Shown here in pieces: positions 29,069 to 37,408 of a stretch of 64,000 nucleotides of DNA. Origin of the DNA: Coprothermobacter platensis DSM 11748. GTDB lineage: Bacteria > Coprothermobacterota > Coprothermobacteria > Coprothermobacterales > Coprothermobacteraceae. The stretch spans positions 377,468 to 441,467 of the forward strand of contig NZ_KB899040.1 of the NCBI RefSeq assembly GCF_000378005.1, written 5' to 3'. The notes below the pieces were generated by a model. The model was not told the DNA's origin. It saw only the letters and a list, made by a program, of their open reading frames with translations, and did no database searches. A program made the position numbers and the translations under genes. Every line of letters starts with the position of its first letter. Position 1 is the first letter of the stretch.

Positions 29069-29583
29069 GTGCAAAAGGCACTGTAGCATTTAGACCTGAT
29101 AAATTCGAATTGGTTTCTTCAGAGAAACTGCCTAAGGGACCTTTTCTGGAAACAGCACGTTTATCAGCCTTTTTAGCGGCAAAACGTGATAGTTTCTTTG
29201 GAACAAAGGTTTTCATCAATCACATGGAGGTAAATCATCACTGGGGCCCTTCGGAACTCACCTTTACCGTACGAATGGTTGTCGATGGCAACTATGACGA
29301 CATAATACGAAGAGTATGGTTTGCAGCTTTTACATGTTGTATCACATGCTACGACATGGTAAAGGCTGTTGACCCTGATGCCATCATTGAGGATGTTTCA
29401 CTATTGTCAATAAATGACAAAACATTGCCTGTGAAGCCCTTACAACAGGTGAACCCGGTTTCCGATGTAGCGTTTTCTCCTACTGTCATCATCTCAGGTG
29501 GGAAAACTATTCATGCAGGAGCAGTTTTACCTAACCAGTCGAAGATATATGTGAGGTGCCTTGACCATGAACAATGCGAGTGA
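29053..29583 (+). CDS. MoaC-like protein B (Lys/Asp half of active site) with C-terminal extension
   Basis: Second divergent MoaC homolog, 176 residues. KGPFLETARLSAFLAAKR aligns with E. coli KGDVFATARIAGIQAAKR, giving Lys28 for Lys51. CYDMVKAVDPDAIIEDVSLL aligns with the YDMCKAV helix, giving Asp101 and Lys104 for Asp128 and Lys131. The HPL loop is replaced (VFINHMEVNHHW) and the GKTGVEMEA loop by VDGNYDDIIRR, so the His/Glu set is missing. A ~50-residue tail follows (FSPTVIISGGKTIHAG). The loss pattern is the mirror image of gene A. Confidence 0.8.
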   Translation: MQLTVSAKGTVAFRPDKFELVSSEKLPKGPFLETARLSAFLAAKRDSFFGTKVFINHMEVNHHWGPSELTFTVRMVVDGNYDDIIRRVWFAAFTCCITCYDMVKAVDPDAIIEDVSLLSINDKTLPVKPLQQVNPVSDVAFSPTVIISGGKTIHAGAVLPNQSKIYVRCLDHEQCE

Positions 29584-30076
29584 TAAAAACATGCAGTCAT
29601 CGTTAAGCTGTTGCATTCTCATATGCTCTGACAGAAGTTTTAGAGGTGAACGTGAAGACAAAACAGGACCTTTGCTTGTAGCAAAGGCAGAAGAGTTGGG
29701 TTATGCTGTAAAAGAGTTAAGAATACTACCTGATGAACGGCAATTGATCGCTGAACAAATTCGGCGTTGGTGTGAACTACCTGTTGACCTGATTTTAACA
29801 TCAGGAGGCACTGGGGTAGGGCCTCGTGACGTCACCCCTGAAGCTACCATGGATGTCGTTGATAGAGAAATTCCCGGGATTCCTCTTATGGCACTCATGT
29901 TTTCTCTTAAAAGCACACCAAACGCCGCATTATCGCGGGCTAAGGCTGGAGTTATACAACAAACCATAGTGGTGAATTTGCCGGGTTCACCAAACGGTGC
30001 TTCCGATATTTTCCAGCTTATCGACCCTGCGTTAAAGCATGCTATTCCAATTGTTCACGGGCAGATTATCGAGTGA
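29567..30076 (+). CDS. mog: Molybdopterin adenylyltransferase (MogA/MoaB family)
   Basis: Adenylates molybdopterin before metal insertion. Core motifs ICSDRSFRGEREDKTGPLL, LILTSGGTGVGPRDVTPEA and VVNLPGSPNGA are diagnostic. ATG 29567 is preferred, with GAGGTG 9 nt upstream; TTG 29561 is too close. About 169 residues. Last gene of the operon; convergent with the ROK kinase gene, which it overlaps by about 11 bp. Confidence 0.92.
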   Translation: MNNASDKNMQSSLSCCILICSDRSFRGEREDKTGPLLVAKAEELGYAVKELRILPDERQLIAEQIRRWCELPVDLILTSGGTGVGPRDVTPEATMDVVDREIPGIPLMALMFSLKSTPNAALSRAKAGVIQQTIVVNLPGSPNGASDIFQLIDPALKHAIPIVHGQIIE

Positions 30077-30935
30077 GACCTTGTTCTGCCAATGCTGCTG
30101 CACCGAGCAGTGCCGCATCTTTGAGATTACTTACCACCGTCTTTGTCTCCTTTAATGGAGGAAGTGCTCGCTTCTTGAACTCAAGAGCGTAAATGTCCTT
30201 CCAAAGGGGATAAGTACTACTGATGCTGCCGCCCAAAACGATTATTTCTGGGTTTAGTATGTTTGCCAATGATCCAGAGGCTACCCCCAAGTAATAACCT
30301 AAACGCTGATACAGATAAAGGGCTTCTTGGTCGCCGGCTCTGGCACGTTCATGTATTTGGACGCCGGTAACTTTTTCTCCTGTGCGGTCGTTGTACCACT
30401 TCTCCAATGCCCATCCACCTGCTAACGATTCTAAGCATCCTTCAGAACCACAAGTACAATTTGGCCCACCTGCTTCTATGACCATGTGTCCTATTTCCAG
30501 TGTTGCCCCTTGAGGGGAACGTAGAACTTCTCCGCGGTAAACAAAGCCGCCACCTATACCAGTTCCCAGTGTTATGCCCAGGAGCGCATGAGGTTCATTA
30601 TGAAATTCATACTTCCATACCCCCAGTGCAAAGATGTTCGCATCATTTTCTACAAACACTGGTATGTTCAGTTCATCGGCTACGAGTTTCCCCAGAGGGA
30701 AGTTTTCCCAACGCAAATTTCGTGCAAATATTACATTTCCTGTTTCATAGTTCACTTGGCCTGCCACACCTATGCCCACAGCATCTATTCCTCTGCCTTG
30801 GCCGTAGGATGCGATTAAACTCGCTATGTTTCCGTTTGGGCTGTTCAAGAACCTGTCTTTAGAAATCAATGTGCCATCTTGCATTACGCCAATATCTACT
30901 TTTGTTCCACCCACATCCACCGCAAGTACTTTCAT
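30066..30935 (-). CDS. ROK-family sugar kinase (glucokinase-like)
   Basis: Phosphorylates glucose or a related sugar. DVGGTKVDIGV (phosphate 1), ENDANIFALGVW, GITLGTGIGGGFV and the zinc motif in GHMVIEAGGPNCTCGSEGCLES define ROK kinases. 289 residues, no DNA-binding domain, so a kinase rather than repressor. AAGGAGG precedes ATG 30935. Sits 36 nt after the malic enzyme gene, perhaps the same transcript. Confidence 0.92.
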   Translation of the reverse strand: MKVLAVDVGGTKVDIGVMQDGTLISKDRFLNSPNGNIASLIASYGQGRGIDAVGIGVAGQVNYETGNVIFARNLRWENFPLGKLVADELNIPVFVENDANIFALGVWKYEFHNEPHALLGITLGTGIGGGFVYRGEVLRSPQGATLEIGHMVIEAGGPNCTCGSEGCLESLAGGWALEKWYNDRTGEKVTGVQIHERARAGDQEALYLYQRLGYYLGVASGSLANILNPEIIVLGGSISSTYPLWKDIYALEFKKRALPPLKETKTVVSNLKDAALLGAAALAEQGLTR

Positions 30936-30971
30936 TTTTGAATTGTTCCTCCTTTCGTTTTCACCACAATG

Positions 30972-32171
30972 CTACTTTTGTTCGCGACTAAGCCTCCAAG
31001 AAAGTTCATCTTTCCATTTTATGGTTTGTTTGCTATCTGCCTTGGAAGAAAAATGGTTCACTACACATTCAGCAATGTGTGCATGGACGTTTGAATCCAT
31101 AGCAGGTATAAGTTTGCCCTCACTTAAAGAAGATAGAGACAAACTACTGGCAATGTCAGTGCCTACTTCAGCATTATACTGCTTACGAGTGACCAGTAAA
31201 CCTAACATGAGACCTGGAAATATAAGCGAATTATTCACTTGGTTTGGTTCATCGGACCGTCCAGAAGCATATATGTCTACACCGACGTTTTCTGCTTCTT
31301 CTCGCGAAATCTCTGGAATGGGGTTGGCAAGCGAGAACACAGCTCTCGGCTTTTTCATATTCTTAATGTACTCTACAGGGAATACACCAGGGCCAGGTCG
31401 AGATGCGGCTATAAGTATGGATGCGCCTTTCAGCGCTTGTTCTAATGAATGCTTTTTGACCAGATTCGTTTTACGTAACAGTGATGACATCCAGTGATTG
31501 CTTGCATTATCTGAACCATATGTTTGGTCTTTATCTACGACGACCACGTTTCCCACATCACCAGTGAGAGCGTCCAACAGTTGGAGAAAGCCCATATTTG
31601 CTGATCCTGCGCCCAATAGTACGATTCTCTCGTCTTCTAACCTTAATCCCATCATCGTTACTGCAGACAAAAGCGCTGTAAGTATGACTATGGCGGTGCC
31701 TTCCATGTCATCATGGATGATAGGTATTTCCAAATCGTTACGCGCTGCTGTTAGCACATGAAAAGCATCTGGCTGCTTTATATCTTCTAAATTGATGCCT
31801 CCCAGAGATGGTTCAATGGCTCTTACGAAAGAAAGTATGCCTTCTTCAGATGAAGCCTTTATGCAAAGTGGCAATGCGTCTATCCCAGCATAGTACTTAT
31901 AAAGAGCCGCTTTTCCTTCCATCACAGGCAGACCTGCTTCCGGCCCTATATCGCCTAAGCCCAGAATACGTGTCCCATTGCTTATGACACCTATGGTATT
32001 CCATCTGTTTGTCAAGGACCAAACTAACTCTTTATCAGCGGCAATGTCTTGGCATGGTTGTGCCACACCTGGCGTGTAATAAACATGTAAGTTTCCAGAA
32101 ATGGGAACACGTACAGTCGTTCCCCATTTACCTCTATACAGTTTATGTAGAAAAGAGGGTGTTATTTCCAT
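30972..32171 (-). CDS. NAD-dependent malic enzyme
   Basis: Oxidative decarboxylation of malate to pyruvate and CO2. The 399-residue bacterial short form has TNRWNTIGVISNGTRILGLG, catalytic Lys in PVMEGKAALYKYYAGIDALP, metal-site IPIIHDDMEGTAIVILTAL and NAD site VLLGAGSANMG. It overlaps the upstream OadB-like gene by 10 nt, so the two are coupled. Confidence 0.93.
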   Translation of the reverse strand: MEITPSFLHKLYRGKWGTTVRVPISGNLHVYYTPGVAQPCQDIAADKELVWSLTNRWNTIGVISNGTRILGLGDIGPEAGLPVMEGKAALYKYYAGIDALPLCIKASSEEGILSFVRAIEPSLGGINLEDIKQPDAFHVLTAARNDLEIPIIHDDMEGTAIVILTALLSAVTMMGLRLEDERIVLLGAGSANMGFLQLLDALTGDVGNVVVVDKDQTYGSDNASNHWMSSLLRKTNLVKKHSLEQALKGASILIAASRPGPGVFPVEYIKNMKKPRAVFSLANPIPEISREEAENVGVDIYASGRSDEPNQVNNSLIFPGLMLGLLVTRKQYNAEVGTDIASSLSLSSLSEGKLIPAMDSNVHAHIAECVVNHFSSKADSKQTIKWKDELSWRLSREQK

Positions 32172-33340
32172 TTTCTCACCACGCTAAAAATCACGACTAA
32201 AACGAGCATAGCAAGTAAGCTCCTGCTAAAAGCTAACAAGCCAATTTCGAGAGGATTTGTTATACCTGAAAGGACTACCTGAAGCAAAAACGTACCTGCA
32301 AATACGGAGCCCAATTGGCCAGCCACATTGGCACTAACCGCGGGTAAGAGCAAAAATGTGGCTGGTTCCTTTTTTTGTGCGTACTTGTGTACAACTCGTG
32401 CTGCCATGGGGAATGCGCTGTTTCCTGCAGCACCCAGAGCGGGATTAAAGTTATGATCAAACAGGTGCATGAACTTTGCCACCAAAATACCTGCTGCAAT
32501 GTTTATTATGAACGCTAATAAGCCTATGCCCATGATTGCCAGTGTTTGGAGCTGGAAGAACGTCTCTGCTCTTATAGACCCACCTATAAGCATCCCTACG
32601 AAGATAGTAGCAACAGGTGCCAGTATTTCCTCGGCAGCTTCCTTAAGTGACAGCGTTTTACCATTTTCTTTAAGGAAATAACCGAAAACCAAAAAGCCCA
32701 AGAGTGGAAGTGACATGGGAGCAAGCAAACCTGCCGTAAGAATGACAATGAATGGGAAAACCATTCTTGCCGAACTGGATACTTCAGAATGCGCTGTAGT
32801 TTGAGCTTTTATTTCATTCTTTGTTACCAATCCTCTTAAAAGAGGTGGTATAAGCAAAGGTACGATGGAAACATAACTGTAAGCTGCCATGGATATCGTA
32901 CCTACCAAGTCTGGCTTCAGCTTGGAAGCCACATAAATGGATGTAGGGCCATCTGCCGTTCCTATGCTTGCTATGGATGCGGCGCTGGGAATATCAAACC
33001 CCATACTTATTGCAATAAAAAACGCTATGAAAATACCGACCTGTGAAAACAAGCCCAAAACCATGTAACTTGGATTAGCAATAAGTGGTCCGAAATCCAT
33101 CATCGCGCCTACGCCTATGAAGATGATGAGCGGCAACAATTCTGTCCTAATAAGCGCATCAAACATTTGATCCATGAGTCCATTCGGTTCGGCCAACGGG
33201 CTGTTGGGTATGTTTACTATGAACATGAAAAACCCAATGGGGATTAGAAGGAGTGGTTCCAAATCATACCGATATGAAAGATAAACTAACGCTAGCCCCA
33301 GAGCCATTAAAGCAATTTGCGACAATAGCAAACTGTCCAA
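32162..33340 (-). CDS. oadB: Sodium-translocating decarboxylase beta subunit (OadB/GcdB family)
   Basis: Very hydrophobic protein with about ten helices. GVGAMMDFGPLIANP, IGTADGPTSIYVASKL (conserved Asp loop) and NPALGAAGNSAFPMAARVV match OadB/GcdB/MmdB, the membrane Na+ pump of biotin-dependent decarboxylases. The start is TTG 33340, with AGGAGG 10 nt upstream (33351-33356). The longer frame to 33493 runs through the divergent gene. 392 residues. No alpha (carboxyltransferase), gamma or biotin-carrier gene is nearby; the partner gene is malic enzyme. Confidence 0.9.
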   Translation of the reverse strand: MDSLLLSQIALMALGLALVYLSYRYDLEPLLLIPIGFFMFIVNIPNSPLAEPNGLMDQMFDALIRTELLPLIIFIGVGAMMDFGPLIANPSYMVLGLFSQVGIFIAFFIAISMGFDIPSAASIASIGTADGPTSIYVASKLKPDLVGTISMAAYSYVSIVPLLIPPLLRGLVTKNEIKAQTTAHSEVSSSARMVFPFIVILTAGLLAPMSLPLLGFLVFGYFLKENGKTLSLKEAAEEILAPVATIFVGMLIGGSIRAETFFQLQTLAIMGIGLLAFIINIAAGILVAKFMHLFDHNFNPALGAAGNSAFPMAARVVHKYAQKKEPATFLLLPAVSANVAGQLGSVFAGTFLLQVVLSGITNPLEIGLLAFSRSLLAMLVLVVIFSVVRKWK

Positions 33341-33370
33341 GAATACAGCACCTCCTATGCTTACAAGAAG

Positions 33371-33382
33371 TATGTTAACATA
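33371..33382. promoter_or_regulatory. Perfect palindrome between divergent oadB and nucleotidyltransferase genes
   Basis: TATGTTAACATA, a perfect 12-bp palindrome in the 61-bp divergent spacer. It might be an operator or contain overlapping -10 elements (TAACAT on each strand). Confidence 0.35.
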
Positions 33383-33401
33383 GCAAAAGAGAGGTGAAAT
33401 C

Positions 33402-34148
33402 TTGAAATTTGTCATATTAGCAGCAGGAGAAGGCAAACGCTTAAAACCGCTTACTGAAGATCGGCCAAAAGCCATGGTCGAAGTTCTCGGCAAACCCTTG
33501 GTTCAATGGCAGATAGAAAGTTTACAACGTGCTGGTGCAAATAGCCATGACATAGCCGTGGTAGGTGGGTTCGGTTATGACGTTCTGAAACAGTTTTTGC
33601 TGGGCAAAGATGTACAGATACTTTACAACCCTTATTGGAGTGTGGCAAACAATGTCCTAACGGTGTATCACGCTTTTCAACAAATTGATGACGATATTGC
33701 CATAATAAACTCTGATGTTATCGCTCAAGACAACGTTTATGGGCTATTAACACCAAGTACAGAGCCTTATGCCGTGGTTGACGGAACGGTTAAAGCGGCG
33801 GAAGAGGAAATGAAAGTGAAATTGGAAAATGACAAGATTGTCGTTTTTTCAAAATTCATTGACCCTCTGGAATCTGCTGGTGAGTACATCGGATTTTCCT
33901 TCATTCCAAGGCGGCTCCGTTCAAAAATGCTCTCTATCATTGAAGGCATGTGGAATCGTGGAGAAGTGCAAAAATGGTACGAAGATGCTTTTAACATTCT
34001 CTGCCAGAGTCATCCCATGCTACCCATTTTTTGCGATGGCTTACTTTGGACAGAAATTGATACGCACGAAGATTTGGAAAGAGCGAAACACATCGCTACC
34101 GAATTAACCAGTAGCGATTCTTTGAGAGGTTTACCTAAGGATGTTTAG
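33402..34148 (+). CDS. NTP-transferase family nucleotidyltransferase (LicC-like)
   Basis: 248-residue enzyme joining NTP to a phosphorylated small molecule. The signature FVILAAGEGKRLKPLTEDRPKAMVEVLGKPLV and AIINSDVIA (metal-binding Asp) are visible. Short length and C-terminal WTEIDTHEDLERAK place it near CTP:phosphocholine/inositol-phosphate cytidylyltransferases rather than long sugar nucleotidyltransferases. TTG 33402 follows GAGAGGTG. The downstream glycerol-1-phosphate dehydrogenase starts before its stop (8-nt overlap), suggesting the dehydrogenase product could be the acceptor (inference). Confidence 0.85.
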   Translation: MKFVILAAGEGKRLKPLTEDRPKAMVEVLGKPLVQWQIESLQRAGANSHDIAVVGGFGYDVLKQFLLGKDVQILYNPYWSVANNVLTVYHAFQQIDDDIAIINSDVIAQDNVYGLLTPSTEPYAVVDGTVKAAEEEMKVKLENDKIVVFSKFIDPLESAGEYIGFSFIPRRLRSKMLSIIEGMWNRGEVQKWYEDAFNILCQSHPMLPIFCDGLLWTEIDTHEDLERAKHIATELTSSDSLRGLPKDV

Positions 34149-35187
34149 CAAAGCGGTTAGCTTACCCATATTTTGGGTTATCGGAGAGAACGTCATGGGT
34201 GATATAAAAGACGTTCTTTCCCAGTACAATATGGTTTTTCATCATCCTTTGGTTGTCACCGGCAGCGGAGCCACAGCGGTTCTGGGCGAGAAGTTTTTCT
34301 CCACATACCACCGTGTAGCTGTATCTACGAATCGCATAGCCGATGTGGAAAAAGTTAAAGCGGAGTCGCGTTCTGTTGGATCTGATTTGCTTATCGGTTT
34401 CGGTGGTGGCAAAGTCATCGATGTGGCAAAAATGGCTGCTACAGAGCTGAATTTGCCCTTCCTATCTGTACCTACTGCCACTAGCAACGATGCCGTAGCA
34501 TCGCCTGTAGCCGTCATCGATTTTGGTGATTATGTAAAGTCCATGGGTGCCATGGCTCCCATTGGTGTTGTGGCTGACTTGAACATATTACGTAATCAGC
34601 CAAAGAATCAATTCTTAGCCGGAATAGGAGACCTTTTTTCTAATTTATCGGCTTTGGAAGATTGGAAGCTTGCTTCCGAACGCGGTTTTGAACGTGTGGA
34701 TCCAGTGGCAGCTTACCTGAGCAGGAATGCCGTGGAAAATCTATTTGAGGCCATTGAAAACAACGATGATCTTTACCAAGCTTTAGTCGAAGGCTTGGTG
34801 GTTTCTGGAGTGGCCATGGTGCTTGCTGGCAATAGCAGGCCCAGCAGTGGAGCAGAACATCTGATTTCTCACGCATTGGATAAGTTTCCAAAGCATAGCT
34901 TGCATGGTTTGCAAGTGGGTGTAGCAGCGTTTTATACGTTGAGATTGCACGGTCTTGATTATCGTTATTACAGGTCGCTTTTAAAACGCATTGGTTTCCC
35001 CACCACTTTGGACGCATTAGGTGTTGACAAAGAAACCTTCATGCAAGCCATAGCCATTGCGCCTCAGACACGCACTGGCAGATACACCATTCTTAGCGAA
35101 GTAACGCCGGAGTTATTGGAGGAAGCGTACAACGAAGTTTACGGTGTAGGCTCCAGCATCAACGGGGAATTCTCTTCCCAGGATTAA
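34141..35187 (+). CDS. Glycerol-1-phosphate dehydrogenase (EgsA/AraM family)
   Basis: NAD(P)H-dependent reduction of dihydroxyacetone phosphate to sn-glycerol-1-phosphate. 348 residues. LIGFGGGKVIDVAKMAA (nucleotide loop), VPTATSNDAVASPVAVI, and metal-binding SSGAEHLISHALD with HSLHGLQVGV match the family. The enantiomer is archaeal-type but bacterial AraM/EgsA is known. Coupled to a cytidylyltransferase-like gene. Its 3' end overlaps a convergent transglycosylase gene by 75 bp. Confidence 0.88.
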   Translation: MFSKAVSLPIFWVIGENVMGDIKDVLSQYNMVFHHPLVVTGSGATAVLGEKFFSTYHRVAVSTNRIADVEKVKAESRSVGSDLLIGFGGGKVIDVAKMAATELNLPFLSVPTATSNDAVASPVAVIDFGDYVKSMGAMAPIGVVADLNILRNQPKNQFLAGIGDLFSNLSALEDWKLASERGFERVDPVAAYLSRNAVENLFEAIENNDDLYQALVEGLVVSGVAMVLAGNSRPSSGAEHLISHALDKFPKHSLHGLQVGVAAFYTLRLHGLDYRYYRSLLKRIGFPTTLDALGVDKETFMQAIAIAPQTRTGRYTILSEVTPELLEEAYNEVYGVGSSINGEFSSQD

Positions 35188-35898
35188 GTAGTTTTCGTAC
35201 AGTTTTCCTAAGATAGCACTTGCATATTGCTGAGTAGATGTGCCGGTTTTGTCATAAAGTTGGCTGCCTTCCTTTTTTATCTTTGCCACGCCGCCGTCGC
35301 CTGCAAAATATGCTACAAGACCCCAATAAGTGTTGCCGTCCCAATGCTGTATACGTTTTGATAAATAATACGTTCCTGCTTTAATATTGCTGCATATGTC
35401 CGTGGGGTCACTGGAAAGGCCCAACTGTGGCCTAAGTTCTTCGTATAGAGCTGGCATTATCTGCATCAGACCAGCTGCACCTTGTACGCTCTTTGCCTTT
35501 GGATTAAATCCACTTTCTTGTTCTATGACCGCTGTGGTGAGTAGTGGGTCAACATAATAAAGGTAAGAGTATTCTACAATGCAGCTACTCATAGTCGTTC
35601 TATCCTTATCACTAAGATTTCTATTAATGGCTGTTTTTAATGTAGATGCTTGAATACGCGCTTCTATGAGTTTACTGATTTCTTCTACTTTGAACACCGG
35701 AAAGGAATAAGCAGGGAAGTTATCCAGGTCTTTTGGCTTCAGTGTTCGTGAAACAACAGGTGAAAGTATGCTAACTATCACTGAGTGATCCAACGAATCC
35801 CAATTATTTTGAATCATGTGCTCCACATAAAAGCTGGCTACTAAAGCCAAAATAAGCAGTACCGTTATGACAGAGTGAACGAGTTTGCCACGAACCAC
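35113..35898 (-). CDS. Lytic transglycosylase (SLT domain), membrane anchored
   Basis: Cleaves peptidoglycan glycan strands. N-terminal anchor helix (VITVLLILALVASFYV), then an SLT domain with catalytic Glu in AVIEQESGFNPKAKS, GAAGLMQIMPA, and NIKAGTYYLSKRIQHW...GLVAYFAGDGGVAKI. 261 residues. GTG 35898 follows AAGGAGA and lies inside the end of the upstream nucleotidase gene. Confidence 0.93.
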   Translation of the reverse strand: MVRGKLVHSVITVLLILALVASFYVEHMIQNNWDSLDHSVIVSILSPVVSRTLKPKDLDNFPAYSFPVFKVEEISKLIEARIQASTLKTAINRNLSDKDRTTMSSCIVEYSYLYYVDPLLTTAVIEQESGFNPKAKSVQGAAGLMQIMPALYEELRPQLGLSSDPTDICSNIKAGTYYLSKRIQHWDGNTYWGLVAYFAGDGGVAKIKKEGSQLYDKTGTSTQQYASAILGKLYENYLILGREFPVDAGAYTVNFVVRFLQ

Positions 35899-37406
35899 CA
35901 GTTTTTCTCCTTTCTCGGACTAATTGTACCTTTTTCCGCCAAATATTGTTCGAAATAGTCTCTAAGCAGGGTAGGGGAATAAAACTCTATGGGTTGGTTC
36001 TTAAGCATGCCGAATCCACCAGCTCCTGAAGCTCTGTAACTGGTTAGGCTAACCCAGTAATTTTGCCTCTGATGGATTTCTGCTCCCATATATTTCGCTT
36101 TTCTCACCCTGCATCCCTCAGGCTCTGTCAGGTCATATATAACCTCCACACCACCTATTGTCTCAAAATTGTATGGCTTTACAAATGGATGCTTCACAGG
36201 TTTTACCCACTTGGGACTGATAGAAAGCAGATAATAATAACGGGCATTCCATTCCAGTGCCTTTTTAAGAGTGGCTCCACTTATTTTTAGAACTACAGGC
36301 TCGTTCTCAAAGGGGTATAAGTTGAAAGCGTCCTTGCGTGTGAGCCACCCTTTTCTAATTACTGCTGGTTCGAAAGGGGAAGTGGGGTGCATGGTTATTT
36401 CATTTTCTGTGGCATAGCGTAATACGTCCAAGTACAAGTTGGATACTGGTTCCGAAGAGATTTTCCATGTATCACTGACAAAGTCCTCTGAAGCAATGCC
36501 GATCACTTCATTTATCCAGTCGTTAATTTTCCTATGTTCGCCCCAAAACATATCCAGTATTGCCGGGTCATCTTCGACACCATATAAATCTACGTTTTGT
36601 ACATTTGTTATGCGGCCATCATTGATTTCAATTAAAGCGACACCACGGCCGTAAGATGCTGGTTGAAGGATTATGGTTTTGCCAACTTTTATTGGGCCGA
36701 AAGCCCTGTGTGTGTGACCAAAAACGATTACGTCAATGCCGGGGACCTTGGTAGCCAACGCGTAAACGAAATTCTCTTTTGATGATTCAGAAACTTTTCT
36801 CCGTTTTATTGGGTCATACTCTATTCCAGAGTGTGCAAGGACGACAATCGTATCGACCTGCTGGTCTTTTAATTGAGCGACTAACCTCTTTGCTACAGTT
36901 ATTGGATCATCAAAGCGAAGGCCTTTCCATTTCCATGGTAAATCGAAGTCTTCTATGGCAGGTGTCGTGAGTGCTATAACGCCTATGCTCTTATTTCCGA
37001 ATCGATATACCTTGAAAGGCAGCCACCGTGTTTGGTTTGTTGTTTCATCTTCAATATTGGCGCTCAGCAGTGGGAATCGTGATTGATTCTCAATTTCTTT
37101 TAAATATCTCAGTCCATAGTTGAATTCATGATTCCCCACAGCCATTCCGTTTAGTTCTAATTCGTTGTATGCTTCTACCACTGGATTGACTTTGTTGCCA
37201 AAAAACTTATGAGCGTAGAACGTTAAGGGAGAGCCCTGAAATGCGTCTCCGTTGTCAAAAAAGAGCGTGGGGTTCTTCTCGCGTTGTTTCTTTAGAAAGG
37301 TACTTACTTTTGTCAAGCCACCGGGGAATGCTTTTCCGTGCACGTAATCAAAGGGTAAAAGCTGGCCATGTAAATCTGTGGCAACTACAATGCTAACCGC
37401 CGACAC
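35865..37406 (-). CDS. 5'-nucleotidase/2',3'-cyclic phosphodiesterase-like metallophosphatase (UshA family)
   Basis: Two-domain nucleotidase of 513 residues. Metal site VATDLHGQLLPFD, DNGDAFQGSP, GNHEFNYG, VLAHSGIE and FGHTHRAFGP; the C-terminal substrate domain has YPFENEPVVLKISGATLKKALEWN and SYRASGAGGFGMLKN. No signal peptide is visible: the first metal motif starts at residue 8 or so. So it appears cytoplasmic, unlike secreted UshA. GTG 37406 starts 2 nt after the DegV stop. Confidence 0.9.
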   Translation of the reverse strand: MSAVSIVVATDLHGQLLPFDYVHGKAFPGGLTKVSTFLKKQREKNPTLFFDNGDAFQGSPLTFYAHKFFGNKVNPVVEAYNELELNGMAVGNHEFNYGLRYLKEIENQSRFPLLSANIEDETTNQTRWLPFKVYRFGNKSIGVIALTTPAIEDFDLPWKWKGLRFDDPITVAKRLVAQLKDQQVDTIVVLAHSGIEYDPIKRRKVSESSKENFVYALATKVPGIDVIVFGHTHRAFGPIKVGKTIILQPASYGRGVALIEINDGRITNVQNVDLYGVEDDPAILDMFWGEHRKINDWINEVIGIASEDFVSDTWKISSEPVSNLYLDVLRYATENEITMHPTSPFEPAVIRKGWLTRKDAFNLYPFENEPVVLKISGATLKKALEWNARYYYLLSISPKWVKPVKHPFVKPYNFETIGGVEVIYDLTEPEGCRVRKAKYMGAEIHQRQNYWVSLTSYRASGAGGFGMLKNQPIEFYSPTLLRDYFEQYLAEKGTISPRKEKNWWFVANSFTLS

Positions 37407-37408
37407 GT

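Noticed and set aside
33341-33493. Longer N-terminus for the OadB-like protein
   Set aside because: Would run over the divergent nucleotidyltransferase start; TTG 33340 has a good ribosome-binding site.
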